A stretch of DNA of 64,000 bases. Source: Chitinophaga oryzae (GTDB lineage: Bacteria; Bacteroidota; Bacteroidia; Chitinophagales; Chitinophagaceae). Below, one piece after another: positions 8,323 to 17,165 of the stretch (its first letter is position 1; every line of letters begins with the position of its first letter). A program made the translations under genes and the position numbers. The notes beneath the pieces were generated by a model, which was not told where the DNA came from, did no database searches, and was given only the letters and a program-made list of their open reading frames with translations. The DNA lies in assembly GCF_012516375.2 (NCBI RefSeq), contig NZ_CP051204.2, positions 4,960,001-5,024,000 on the forward strand, in the 5' to 3' direction.

Positions 8323-8363
8323 AGGGCTGACCCAAAAGCCTGTTTTGCTTTTGGGTCAGCCCT
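8323..8363 (-). terminator. Strong rho-independent terminator (17-bp stem)
   Basis: A perfect 17-bp stem (AGGGCTGACCCAAAAGC and its complement, 7-nt loop) is followed on the minus strand by TTTTTTATC. It ends the TlpA/CBM9/barrel operon. It also lies 6 bp after the phospholipase stop codon and may stop that transcript too. Confidence 0.9.
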
Positions 8364-8381
8364 CCTGATGTCATGAAATAT

Positions 8382-11147
8382 TTATTTCACAAAACTGCCA
8401 TCTCCCCTTCTCATCCCTCCCGCAGCTTTGCTTTTGGAGAACCGCTGCGGGTTCCACGCCAGCTGTACCAGGAAATAACGGCTGTCCACGGCGGACATCA
8501 CACTGGAATAACCGGTGGCCGTTTGTGCGATAACGTTATAGTAGTTCTGCCGCAACAGGTCCATCACAACGAAGCTAACGACCGCGTCTTTTTTCTTCAG
8601 GAAACGTTTTTCGATGTTAGCGTTGATCACTAATGGGTACAGCGTACCAGGAAGGCTGCTGGCCCTCACGATATTCTGTCTGCCGCTCAGGTTGATTTTA
8701 ACATCTGCAGGCAGAAAAAAGGCGCCTTTTAACAGCACATTAAATTCATTGTTATACAAAGGCCGGCCGGGTTGCAGGGAGTTGATATTTCGGGAGCCGC
8801 TATACACTACCCCCGAAGCAATATCCAGCCATTTTACCGGCGTAGAAGAGGCCGTAAATGAGTGCGACATATTGCGCTGCAGCGTAATGGCCTGTTGTCC
8901 ATCGGCTAAATACAGCTGTTTGCCCCACATCAGATGACCATCGAGCTTAAACACGATATTCAGCTGCCGTAAATTTTTCGAGAGGGAATAGGTGGCATTT
9001 TTGTTATTGCCCCCTTTCACATTCAGGTAGTAGGTTTCGGTACGTATCGTTTTCGTCACTGTATCTATCCGGACCAGCCTATTGGTCCCAATTTCGTTGT
9101 GCAACTGGCTATAGGTCAATTCACCTGATACCTGCATCCCTGCCTGGGGAAACATATAACTTCCCCTTAAATGCCAGTTGTCTGTCATACCTGCTCTCAG
9201 TTCCTTATTACCGATAACCACATCAAATGGCGTGGCGAAGTAAGGTTTCTCATTGAGCTGCAACAGGGAAGGCAGGCGTATGTTACGGCTGTAGCTGGCC
9301 GTAACGCTTCCGGCTGTGGAGAGTGCATAATCCAGCGTTACCGACGGCAGAAATGCACCGGTGCGGGTAGAAAGGTCCAACTCCTTTAAATGCAGCTTTG
9401 TCTGTTGCCAGTTGATCTCATATTTCCCCGCCAGCTCCAGTGAAATTTTTGTATTGTAGCTATACTTAACGGATAACGCAGCAGGCAACTTGTACTCCCT
9501 GAGCATATTATCATTGCTCAACTCGTTCAGCCGTTTTACGTCCTGCCCGGGTGTTACCTGGTCCCGGTAGTTGACATCGGTCGACTTGCTGTGGGAAGGG
9601 GATACTCTTAACAGGAAAGTGAGTTTCTGCCGCCATGTATACGTCAGTGCTGCGCTGATCGCGTTGTACAGGGCACTGCTCTTCTGCCGCTGCCACAGGT
9701 ACAGGGAGCTGTCCGCTTTTACGGTGTCATCACCATAGGTGTCGGTGTTATCATGCCCGGAGCCCCTCACGCCCTTGCCACTGCTGTTTATATTCAGCGT
9801 CAGGCCTACTTTACGGCTGGAAAAAAATGTCATGAAAGAGGCCAGGTTATAGGTAGGCATGTCTACGGTATTGCCCGACGACATCCGCTGTAAATTCGAC
9901 AGAATTCCCGACTGGCGCAACTCGTTACTGTTTTCAATTTCATTGCGCATGAGTGTGCCCGATACCGTCGTCATCATATGAAAATCGCCCTTGCTGACAC
10001 GGGCATTCAAGGTGAGCGTCTGGTCCGTATAAGTGTTTTGGGTAGACCTCCTGGTATTGCGTTTCAGGCTACCTTCCTTGTAAAACTCTTCCGAAAAACT
10101 TTCCACCTCACTTACCTGGTGTCTCCGCCCTATGGCGTAGTCCGCGCCAAAATTTAATTTACCTATGGTATTACCATAATGCATTTGGGTGGCCAGGACT
10201 TTCGCCTGTCCTCCCGAACCGCCACCGCCGGATGAAAATGCGCTTCCCATACCGCTGATGGTCCCAACAGGATCACCGGATATAATCCCCAAAGGCTCCT
10301 GGCTGCCAGCAGCCGACAGACTCCATTGGTTCCATCCGTCAATGGACTTGGCGGAAGCGCCCGCCCTGTAACGGTCAAACGAACCGCCTTCTGCCACCAC
10401 ATGGTACATCCGGCCGGCGGACTTATCGGCTTTGGTCACCACGTTCAGCGTCTGGGAAGAAGCTTCTGATTTAGACAATCTTGGCCCTGTTCCGTTTTCA
10501 TTGTCCTGGATCACCTGGATACGTTCCACAATATCTGCCGGCAGCTCTTTAATGGCAGCGGCAACATCACCATTGAAATATTTTGCGCCGTTAAAGAGCG
10601 CCCTGTTGACCAGCTTGCCGCGATAGGTCAGCTGACCGTTGGCATCCGTCTGGAAGCCTTCCATCTTCTTCAGCATGTCTTCCAGCCGGGCCAGATCACG
10701 CACCACGTAATCCTTTGCCCAGAACTCGGTGGTATCTCCTCTTTCCTGTGGCCCTTTCGCAGTGGTCACCGCCACCTCTTTCAGCTGCACCATGCCGGAA
10801 CCCATCACCACAGGTGGCAATACAAGAACAGGCTTCGTATCATTCAGGAAATATTTTTTGCGGTAAGGACGATAACTCATGACCTGTACCTCCAGGGTGA
10901 AACTTTCGCTCCGCACCGCCGGGAAATTAAATACTCCATATTCAGAAGTCACCGTATGCAACGTATCTTTTGGCGATATCAACCGTACCATCGCCGAAGG
11001 GATTTTTCTGCCCAAACTGTCCCTTACAATACCATTCACTCTCCTGACCGACAACAGTTTAGCAGCTGATTTCTCGTATACCTGCGCCACCAGCGCGGCA
11101 CCGGGCATTAACAATAAAAATAAAGCGAGTAATAAAATCTTCTGCAA
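8382..11147 (-). CDS. Outer-membrane beta-barrel protein, TonB-receptor type with CarboxypepD_reg domain
   Basis: Outer-membrane protein of 921 residues, last gene of a three-gene operon. A signal peptide (1-21, ending LVAQ) precedes a regulatory-like domain (about 36-110, VNGIVRDSLGRKIPSAMVRL to EVQVMSYRPY), a plug-like domain (AVTTAKGPQERGD, LEDMLKKMEGFQ, ELPADIVERIQVIQD) and a barrel with alternating aromatic strands. It lacks the SusC LYVIDG motif and belongs to the outer membrane beta-barrel family often met beside thioredoxin-like proteins. A Gly/Ser-rich patch (about 289-300) lies in the barrel part. Its cargo is unknown. The stop codon of the gene upstream is 5 bp away. Confidence 0.88.
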   Translation of the reverse strand: MQKILLLALFLLLMPGAALVAQVYEKSAAKLLSVRRVNGIVRDSLGRKIPSAMVRLISPKDTLHTVTSEYGVFNFPAVRSESFTLEVQVMSYRPYRKKYFLNDTKPVLVLPPVVMGSGMVQLKEVAVTTAKGPQERGDTTEFWAKDYVVRDLARLEDMLKKMEGFQTDANGQLTYRGKLVNRALFNGAKYFNGDVAAAIKELPADIVERIQVIQDNENGTGPRLSKSEASSQTLNVVTKADKSAGRMYHVVAEGGSFDRYRAGASAKSIDGWNQWSLSAAGSQEPLGIISGDPVGTISGMGSAFSSGGGGSGGQAKVLATQMHYGNTIGKLNFGADYAIGRRHQVSEVESFSEEFYKEGSLKRNTRRSTQNTYTDQTLTLNARVSKGDFHMMTTVSGTLMRNEIENSNELRQSGILSNLQRMSSGNTVDMPTYNLASFMTFFSSRKVGLTLNINSSGKGVRGSGHDNTDTYGDDTVKADSSLYLWQRQKSSALYNAISAALTYTWRQKLTFLLRVSPSHSKSTDVNYRDQVTPGQDVKRLNELSNDNMLREYKLPAALSVKYSYNTKISLELAGKYEINWQQTKLHLKELDLSTRTGAFLPSVTLDYALSTAGSVTASYSRNIRLPSLLQLNEKPYFATPFDVVIGNKELRAGMTDNWHLRGSYMFPQAGMQVSGELTYSQLHNEIGTNRLVRIDTVTKTIRTETYYLNVKGGNNKNATYSLSKNLRQLNIVFKLDGHLMWGKQLYLADGQQAITLQRNMSHSFTASSTPVKWLDIASGVVYSGSRNINSLQPGRPLYNNEFNVLLKGAFFLPADVKINLSGRQNIVRASSLPGTLYPLVINANIEKRFLKKKDAVVSFVVMDLLRQNYYNVIAQTATGYSSVMSAVDSRYFLVQLAWNPQRFSKSKAAGGMRRGDGSFVK

Positions 11148-11152
11148 ACGAC

Positions 11153-11944
11153 TTATTTTAGGCTGTAGGTAATGGATAATTTTGATTCGACCATGAGATC
11201 GTCGACAGCTTCCGGCGTGCCCCTCTCCATGTTAAACCCGCTGATGTATCCTACCCCGTTGAGAGCGGCCGCTATGTCTTTTTCCCCTGGAATGACAATC
11301 CGTATATACACCGTTCCGCTTTTTGCCGGCAGCAGTTTCATGGGAATGGCCAGTTCACAATCCGCGCCCACCACACTGGTGACAGCCTCTTTGGGCACCT
11401 CGGCTGCTGCCGGCATCCCGTTGACAGACGTGGGAATGGTCTGCATCAACATATCGCCGGCCGACGACTGGCGGTCTTTCTGTTCCCGTTCCCAAAATCC
11501 GCCGGCGGCCAGCAGCCCTTCATCATTATAGATTGTCAGTGTATCAAAGGACCGCCCGTCAACTTTTTTTACTTCGAGGAAGTTCCACATGTCGTCCTTG
11601 TTGAGACTGAAATGCCCGGGATAGAAAATTTTAAGACCGTCTTTATCTTCTTTTTCTTTGCCGATCTCAAACGACATCCGCCCCTCCAGCACTATCTTCC
11701 AGGCATATTTGGGACGCCGCAGGGCTATGTACAGATAGTCGTGATCGTTATGCACGTCGTAGTAAAGCCGGGCCGCTTTGTCATAGTGGCGTAAAGTATC
11801 TCCCCACTCCTTCAGCTGGCCATCAATGATGACGTTGCCAGGCGGAGAAGATTGTGCATGGGCGACACCCGTAAAACATCCCCCTGAAAATAACAGGCAA
11901 CAGAGACCCCGGCATAATAAATAAACAGGTAGTTTCTTCATCAT
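11153..11944 (-). CDS. Exported protein with CBM9-like fold, function unknown
   Basis: A 263-residue secreted protein. After a signal peptide (ending AHAQ near 31), the segment VIIDGQLKEWGD and the following YDVHNDHDYLYIALR strands resemble family 9 carbohydrate-binding/DOMON-like domains, which are heme- or sugar-binding beta-sandwiches. The match rests on that opening motif only. It is the middle gene of an operon: 13 bp after the TlpA-like gene and 5 bp before the barrel gene. A role in ligand capture at the outer membrane for the barrel partner is inference. Start is ATGATG; either codon is possible. Confidence 0.65.
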   Translation of the reverse strand: MMKKLPVYLLCRGLCCLLFSGGCFTGVAHAQSSPPGNVIIDGQLKEWGDTLRHYDKAARLYYDVHNDHDYLYIALRRPKYAWKIVLEGRMSFEIGKEKEDKDGLKIFYPGHFSLNKDDMWNFLEVKKVDGRSFDTLTIYNDEGLLAAGGFWEREQKDRQSSAGDMLMQTIPTSVNGMPAAAEVPKEAVTSVVGADCELAIPMKLLPAKSGTVYIRIVIPGEKDIAAALNGVGYISGFNMERGTPEAVDDLMVESKLSITYSLK

Positions 11945-11957
11945 AAAAAAAAGAGAT

Positions 11958-12923
11958 TTACTTCTCCAGCCTGGATTTGATCAGCTGATCTATTTCCACA
12001 TTCAGGCCGTCTTCGATGCGTAACAACACTTTACCGTCCTTGTCCAGCAGGAACTTGGTGGGATAGGAAGTTACCCGGAAGGCTTTTACGATGTCTAATC
12101 CGCCCGATCCTTCGTCGTTCAGTACATGTACCCAGTCCACCCCGTCTTTTTTGATGGCCGCCAGCCAGTTGGCGGTGGCTTTGTCCAGCGGCGTTTTATC
12201 TCCATGTACGTTTTCATTGGCTACGGCAACAATCTCCAGCCCCCTGTCTTTATACGCGGCGTACAGCTCTTTTAAATGAGGATGGCTCTGGCGGCAGGCC
12301 CCGCACCAGCTGCCCCAGAAGTCAAGGATGATCAGTTTCCCCCTGTAATCGCTCAGGCGGACGGTTTTGCCGTATTGGTTTTTCCGGATGAAATCCGGCG
12401 CCTGCATACCGGTAAGGGCTATCTGCTTTAAATGCACGATCCTGTCCCGGATTTTTTTCGCTGCCTGTGTGTTCTTCAGCCTGTTGCTCAGTTTTTCATA
12501 GGCGATGGCATAGCTGTCTGCGCTATACATCCCGTGGTTATAGTCCAGTTCATACAGGCTGACATAAGAATCAGGATGTGCCTCAACAAATTGCTGCATG
12601 ATAATGCGTTTCTCGCGGTAGAGGGCCGCAGGTTTCGTTGTCACAAAATTATAGAAGGCTATGCTGTCTTTTTCGCGGTCTATCGCCTGCAGTTGTTTTA
12701 TCATTTCCGCCTCCCCGATGTCTTTCCTTAACAGGGTGTTTAATAACCCTACATCCCGCAACACTTCTTTTTTATCGACACTGTCCTTCGACAAAAAGGT
12801 CATCACCAGCTCCGGCTCCAGGTCAAACATGCCTGCTGTACTGTCTTTCCCGTCCTGTTGCCGGCAAATTCCTGCCAAAGGGAACAGCAGCATTCCCCAC
12901 AGAACTATTCTTTTCATGATCAT
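11958..12923 (-). CDS. TlpA/ResA-family thioredoxin-like protein
   Basis: Periplasmic thiol-disulfide oxidoreductase of 321 residues. After a signal peptide (residues 1-22) comes a 150-residue helical DUF4369-like or unclassified N-terminal part. The AhpC/TSA-thioredoxin fold spans about 178-320, with the active site WGSWCGACR (CxxC) and the cis-Pro segment SYPTKFLLD near 290. It is first in the operon with the CBM9-like and barrel genes. Such sets are common in Bacteroidota; the thioredoxin may keep cysteines reduced in the partners, but neither has many cysteines, so the link is unclear. ATG at 12923 or 12917. Confidence 0.88.
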   Translation of the reverse strand: MIMKRIVLWGMLLFPLAGICRQQDGKDSTAGMFDLEPELVMTFLSKDSVDKKEVLRDVGLLNTLLRKDIGEAEMIKQLQAIDREKDSIAFYNFVTTKPAALYREKRIIMQQFVEAHPDSYVSLYELDYNHGMYSADSYAIAYEKLSNRLKNTQAAKKIRDRIVHLKQIALTGMQAPDFIRKNQYGKTVRLSDYRGKLIILDFWGSWCGACRQSHPHLKELYAAYKDRGLEIVAVANENVHGDKTPLDKATANWLAAIKKDGVDWVHVLNDEGSGGLDIVKAFRVTSYPTKFLLDKDGKVLLRIEDGLNVEIDQLIKSRLEK

Positions 12924-12994
12924 TGCTAAATATGATAATGGTTGATATTATCCTACAGGCACCGGCGACGGGAAAAAGGGTGAAGGCAAAAAGA

Positions 12995-13021
12995 AAAAGC
13001 AGGACACTTTGTCCTGCTTTT
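12995..13021 (-). terminator. Rho-independent terminator after the barstar-like gene
   Basis: An 11-bp perfect stem (AAAAGCAGGAC/GTCCTGCTTTT, 5-nt loop) lies 22 bp after the stop codon. On the minus strand it is followed by TTTTTCTTTTT-type sequence. It separates the barstar-like gene from the TlpA operon. Confidence 0.85.
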
Positions 13022-13042
13022 AGCATCATGCTGATGATCTTG

Positions 13043-13438
13043 TTATGCTGAAACGACCGTGATATCAGGATGGTCTGCAATAATCTCCATTACTATATCA
13101 AAATAAGTCTGGCCACGGCCCTCCTCCAATTCCTTCAGTTTCTCTTCAAAATACCTGCGGTTAAACGGTGCGCCGGGCGACAACTTTTCCTCGTAGTACT
13201 TCCGGGTGGCTTCCACCCCCAATGCTGCTTTACTATGCGCGATGTCTTTCCAGACCAGCACCACCCGTTCGTCTCCCGTGATAGCGCCAAAACCGCCATG
13301 CAGCAGATCGTTGAAGCCATCGAGGCTGTTGCCCAGCTTCCAGTCTTCCCCGGCCATGAATAAACGGTTTATTTCCGCGTAGAAGTCAGGAATGGCATTG
13401 ATCCGGCTCCCTTCAATGACGAACGTTTTTTGCTGCAT
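13043..13438 (-). CDS. Barstar-family ribonuclease inhibitor
   Basis: Small cytosolic protein of 131 residues that in the family binds and blocks a barnase-type RNase. Matching pattern: FVIEGSRINAIPDFYAEINRLF (first strand and helix), WKLGNSLDGFNDLLHGGFG (the helix-loop that plugs the RNase active site, with acidic residues) and VLVWKDIAHSK. It is longer than classical barstar (about 90) because of a C-terminal helical part (LKELEEGRG to VVSA), as in other Bacteroidota members. No RNase toxin gene is adjacent, so it is an orphan immunity gene here or serves a distant toxin. Confidence 0.82.
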   Translation of the reverse strand: MQQKTFVIEGSRINAIPDFYAEINRLFMAGEDWKLGNSLDGFNDLLHGGFGAITGDERVVLVWKDIAHSKAALGVEATRKYYEEKLSPGAPFNRRYFEEKLKELEEGRGQTYFDIVMEIIADHPDITVVSA

Positions 13439-13477
13439 ACGAAGTATTATGCAGCCAAGGTAATGAAATACAGGGAC

Positions 13478-13508
13478 TTTGATTTTCCCGGATTTTTTCG
13501 TATATTAA
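13478..13508 (+). promoter_or_regulatory. Possible promoter of the 29-aa peptide gene
   Basis: TTTG at 13478-13481, 19 bp, then TATATTAA at 13501-13508, which matches the -7 consensus in its first six positions. The small reading frame begins 38 bp further on. Confidence 0.4.
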
Positions 13509-13513
13509 CAAAA

Positions 13514-13527
13514 CGAAACCTGTTTCG
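13514..13527. promoter_or_regulatory. 14-bp palindrome between barstar-like gene and small peptide
   Basis: CGAAAC-CT-GTTTCG sits between the two divergent reading frames, just downstream of one candidate -7 box and upstream of the other. It is a possible operator for either gene. Confidence 0.35.
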
Positions 13528-13531
13528 TCGT

Positions 13532-13562
13532 CAAAACTACTATCCATGCAATACTTAAAAAA
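13532..13562 (-). promoter_or_regulatory. Candidate promoter of the barstar-like gene
   Basis: On the minus strand TTTT (13562-13559), 19 bp, then TAGTTTTG (13539-13532), an exact -7 box with a -33 box off by one base. It would start transcription about 85 bp before the ATG and overlaps the first codons of the divergent 29-aa frame. Confidence 0.5.
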
Positions 13563-13635
13563 GAACCTGAAAGCTGTTATTTTTGTTGCCGCCATCGTGG
13601 TGGAACTCCTTGCCCAGCTGTTCAAACATATTTGA
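13546..13635 (+). CDS. Small membrane peptide, 29 aa
   Basis: ATG to TGA, 30 codons: a Lys-rich start (MQYLKKNLK), one hydrophobic segment of about 14 residues (AVIFVAAIVVELLA) and a short tail QLFKHI. This is the shape of single-span small membrane proteins and of some type I toxin peptides. It has its own promoter-like sequence and runs into the strong hairpin at 13668-13715. No homologue is recognised. Confidence 0.45.
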   Translation: MQYLKKNLKAVIFVAAIVVELLAQLFKHI

Positions 13636-13667
13636 CAACCCGGCAGTATCCGCCTGCTGTATAAAAA

Positions 13668-13715
13668 ACAAACGAAGAGGACGTCCCCTTTACCGGGGAC
13701 GTCCTCTTCGTTTGT
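13668..13715 (-). terminator. Very strong terminator with 21-bp perfect stem
   Basis: ACAAACGAAGAGGACGTCCCC pairs over its whole length with 13695-13715; the loop has 6 nt. On the minus strand TTTTTTAT follows. It ends the metalloprotease transcript (stop codon 18 bp away) and can also stop the small plus-strand gene. Confidence 0.92.
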
Positions 13716-13733
13716 CAGATACTGTGTTTCTTT

Positions 13734-16700
13734 TTATTGTTTAACAATCTTTTTCAGGTACACCTGTTTTACACCGTTCTTCACTCTTACGAGGTAAACG
13801 CCCGGAGGCAGCGAGGAAATATCCAGCTGGGCGTTAACGATGCCTATTTCACGACGCAGCACTTCACGGCCGTTTACATCCAGCAGGCTCACTTCTGATT
13901 TTCCGGTGAATCCTGTAAGGTTGATGTTCATGATATTGTTGACAGGGTTCGGGAACACATCCACTTTCTGCTCTTTGCTGATCACGTCCTTACCGATCAC
14001 CGCCTCTTCGCCGCGGCTCGCAGTACCTGTCTGTACACGCAGCGTGTAGCAGGTAGTAGCGCTGTTGGCGCCACTGTAGCCATACACCTGTGCATAATAA
14101 GTACCTGCGGCCACTGTTCTGCTGATGGTTTCATTGCTGGTGCCGGCGGCCTGTGAAATGGCCACTTGCGTACCCGCGCTGTTCAGCAGCTTCAGGTCGT
14201 AATCGCCGGGCAGTGTCCCCAAGGTGATGGTGATAGTACCACCGGTAGTGATCACAAATTTATAGTGATCAATATCACCGCTCGGGCTGATCAAACCTGT
14301 AACATCGGTGTTAAACGGAATGGTGGCGGCGCCGGAGCGGGTATCGTTGGTGGAATTATCCAGCGGATTGGCGCAGCCGGAGGAGGTTAAAGTAGTGAAC
14401 TGCGCCGCTGCGTAGCTACTGTTGCCGCTTGCGCAGTTGGTCCGCACCCTCCAGTCATACAAGGTGTTGGACGTTAAACCGCTCAGGTTAACCGACAAGG
14501 AAGTGGTTGCGGTAGCCGCATTGGTCCATGTGGATGAAGTATTGGGCTTATAGTCCACATCATAGCTCACAGCACCGCTCACTGCTGCCCAGCCGACGGT
14601 GGCCCCTGCGGCAGTCACACCGGAGCTGGTTAAACCAGCCGGCGCGTTACAGGTACCTGTTGACGTAGTGGTGAACTGCGCTGTTGAATAAGTGCTGCTG
14701 CCGCTGCTGCAATTGGTCCTTACCCTGTAATCATAGGTCGTTCCGGTGGTGAGGCCGGTCAGTCCTACAGAAACGGCGGTCGTTCCGGTGGCCGCATTGG
14801 TCCATGTGCCGGAGCTGGCAGGTTTGTAATCCACATCATACGATACCGCGCCACTGGCAGCGGTCCATCCTACGGTCGCCGATGTGGTGGTAACAGCGGA
14901 AGCGGTAAGGCCTGCCGGAGCAGCGCAACCGGAGCCGGAGGTGATGGTGAAGTTGGTGTTGGAGATATCAAAGAAGATATTCCCTACTGCTTCCACCTTT
15001 ATTCTGGCGGTGGTAGTGGGTGTATTGGGAATCGTTACCGTTTCGCTGCCATCGTTGGGGGTACTGGCCACCAGGGTGCTGAAGGTGTTACCGCCGTCTG
15101 TGGAGATCGATATTTTCACGTTGGCGGTGCTCACAGGCGCCGCTGTGGTATTAGCCACGTTCCAGGTAACAGATTGCGATGAGTTGCCGGCCCATGATAC
15201 GTTGGTGTTGGGAGACGTTACGGTAAACGGCCCGGAGGTGTTGGTCACGGTAATGGTGGCATCTGCGAAGTTGGTCTGCCCGATGGTCACCGGAGCGGTG
15301 GAACTGTACGGCGCATTGTCTCTTACCGTTAAGCGGAATTTCAACGTCCTGGAAACGGAGCTCAGCGCTTCTGTATTAGCGCCGGCATCGCCACCTGCCA
15401 GCGGACCTGATACCGAACCACCGGCGAGGATCGTTGCCAGTTTGGGAAAGTATCTTACCGGGGTGGTGACAGGCGCATAGGATATCCAGTTGGGCCCGGA
15501 CGCTTTGGTGGCGCTGGCCACGCTGGAGCTGCCTGTCTGTGAGGAGGTGGCGTTATCATTCTGCTCCCAGGAATACGTCAGCACGTCGCCGGCATTAGCG
15601 TCTGTTGCGGAGCCGGTCAGCGCAAAGGGGGTGCTGATGGGAATGGTAAAGTTACCGCCGGCATTCACCACCGGGGTGGCGTTGTTGGCGGAGATACTGG
15701 TCGTTACCGGGCATGTTTTCCCTGAAAGGTTGGACTGGATCTGTGCAATGGAAGCAGCGTGATAATACGCAATGGAGTGTGGGGCGAGGTCCTGGCTGGT
15801 AATGCCGGCATACCCCATAATGGTGATACCGGAACCAGGTTCCACGTTCACACCGGTGCCTTCGTTGCTCATGGAAAAAGTGTGGTTGGCGCCCAGCTGG
15901 TGGCCTACTTCATGCACCACATAGTCGATATCGAAATTATCGCCCTGTGGAATGTTGTCGGCAGGAGAAGTAAAACCGCTGCCTTTGGAGTTGTCGACGC
16001 AAATACAGCCGATGCAACCGGCGTTGCCGCCACCGCCGGATGCACCGAACAGGTGGCCGATATCATAGTTCGCTGCTCCGATTTTTGTGTTCAGGGTATT
16101 TTGCAATTCACTGTTCCATGCTCCTCCCGCGCCTGAGCTGGCGGCGGAATAGGGATCGGTGTTCGGATCATAATAGATCACATTGGTGCTGGCTGCGATC
16201 AGGTTAAGGTGCAGGGCCAGGTCTTTTTCATAAACGCCGTTACAACGGGTCAGCGTAGCGTTGATAGCCGCCAGTACCAGCGATACCTGTGAGGCGCTGG
16301 TAGCCCCGAAATAGTTGGAATATTCCGCCGTAACGGATTGTGCCAGCCGCAGCGTTTTGGCGTCGCCGGTAGACCGTGCCACGGTACCTACCTGGTTGCC
16401 GATGCTGGCAGCCAGCTTCTGCTCGGGCGTAGAACATTTCCAGGGCAATGTCTTTGGTTGTTTTTTGAACACTGCGTACACCGTGTGGTCAGCAGAATAA
16501 GGTTCGATGAACTCATTTTGTTTTTCCGTGCGGAAGACCATAGCCTGTATCCCCTGCGGAGAAATGCTCAGTTTTAAGGTAGCGTTTTTGTCGGTTATGC
16601 CTTTCCCGGAAAACGCTCTTATCTCCGGGAATTGGGCTTGTAAGGCAGGTTCGAAATTAGAAGCTTCCACAACGGTGTACTGCTCAATTTCTCCGTCGGC

Positions 16701-16937
16701 GTTCGGCAGCGAAATGATGACCGCCTGCGAGGCGGCGTTGCCTACGGTCCTGAATACGTCTCTTTTCAAAGGCGTCAGGTTCAGGTCAAATAATTTGTAT
16801 TGGGCGGGAAAAGCAAGGCGCGCCACGGCTTTGTCGGTGGCAATCCTGGCGACATCGGTATGCGGCCGCCAGTAGTCCTGCGCATACGATAGGGTACTAC
16901 ACAACAATGCTGTTGCGAGAAGTAAAACTTTTTTCAT
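13734..16937 (-). CDS. Secreted reprolysin-like zinc metalloprotease with FN3 repeats and T9SS type A signal
   Basis: Extracellular protease of 1067 residues. Signal peptide 1-19 (ending SYAQ); propeptide-like region to about 195; catalytic domain about 196-415 with HEVGHQLGANH (His342, Glu343, His346, His352) and Met-turn IMGYAG at 373-378, typical of metzincins. Then a PKD/cadherin-like region (about 425-660), two nearly identical fibronectin type III domains (about 672-850, each with VSYDVDYKP and a disulfide-forming Cys pair), a pre-peptidase C-terminal domain (about 855-970) and a T9SS type A sorting domain (DVFPNPVNN to QVYLKKIVKQ), which directs export and removal or anchoring. Monocistronic, between two terminators. 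Confidence 0.93.
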   Translation of the reverse strand: MKKVLLLATALLCSTLSYAQDYWRPHTDVARIATDKAVARLAFPAQYKLFDLNLTPLKRDVFRTVGNAASQAVIISLPNADGEIEQYTVVEASNFEPALQAQFPEIRAFSGKGITDKNATLKLSISPQGIQAMVFRTEKQNEFIEPYSADHTVYAVFKKQPKTLPWKCSTPEQKLAASIGNQVGTVARSTGDAKTLRLAQSVTAEYSNYFGATSASQVSLVLAAINATLTRCNGVYEKDLALHLNLIAASTNVIYYDPNTDPYSAASSGAGGAWNSELQNTLNTKIGAANYDIGHLFGASGGGGNAGCIGCICVDNSKGSGFTSPADNIPQGDNFDIDYVVHEVGHQLGANHTFSMSNEGTGVNVEPGSGITIMGYAGITSQDLAPHSIAYYHAASIAQIQSNLSGKTCPVTTSISANNATPVVNAGGNFTIPISTPFALTGSATDANAGDVLTYSWEQNDNATSSQTGSSSVASATKASGPNWISYAPVTTPVRYFPKLATILAGGSVSGPLAGGDAGANTEALSSVSRTLKFRLTVRDNAPYSSTAPVTIGQTNFADATITVTNTSGPFTVTSPNTNVSWAGNSSQSVTWNVANTTAAPVSTANVKISISTDGGNTFSTLVASTPNDGSETVTIPNTPTTTARIKVEAVGNIFFDISNTNFTITSGSGCAAPAGLTASAVTTTSATVGWTAASGAVSYDVDYKPASSGTWTNAATGTTAVSVGLTGLTTGTTYDYRVRTNCSSGSSTYSTAQFTTTSTGTCNAPAGLTSSGVTAAGATVGWAAVSGAVSYDVDYKPNTSSTWTNAATATTSLSVNLSGLTSNTLYDWRVRTNCASGNSSYAAAQFTTLTSSGCANPLDNSTNDTRSGAATIPFNTDVTGLISPSGDIDHYKFVITTGGTITITLGTLPGDYDLKLLNSAGTQVAISQAAGTSNETISRTVAAGTYYAQVYGYSGANSATTCYTLRVQTGTASRGEEAVIGKDVISKEQKVDVFPNPVNNIMNINLTGFTGKSEVSLLDVNGREVLRREIGIVNAQLDISSLPPGVYLVRVKNGVKQVYLKKIVKQ

Positions 16938-17110
16938 TGGTAGTTCAGATTTTGGTAAAAAAAGGGTTGTTTTTTCAGATATAGTTTAGTGCTAGTGCTC
17001 CGGGTTTTAAATCGGGTTTTTGTGAATAATGGTTGTTTATGTTGCTTACATAAATGTAGCAGAACTCTCTGCGGCAGAAATACACGACTACTATTTTTCC
17101 AAATAAAAAA

Positions 17111-17140
17111 CGGCTGCCGCTGTATTTACAGAGACAACCG
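17111..17140 (-). terminator. Rho-independent terminator of the megasynthase gene
   Basis: On the minus strand CGGTTGTC and GGCAGCCG form an 8-bp stem (two G-U pairs) stacked, after one mismatch, on CTGTA/TACAG, followed by TTTTTTATTT. It lies 25 bp after the megasynthase stop codon and shows that no further gene is co-transcribed. Confidence 0.82.
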
Positions 17141-17165
17141 CTTGTATATGAAGGGGGATCTTATC

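Noticed and set aside
13668..13715. Inverted repeat as the end of a mobile element
   Set aside because: The two arms are only 6 nt apart and followed by a T-run, so it is a terminator; no transposase or target duplication is nearby.
16938..17165. Possible missing condensation or release domain downstream of the megasynthase
   Set aside because: The 228 bp after the stop codon contain a terminator and no coding sequence in any frame that resembles such a domain.
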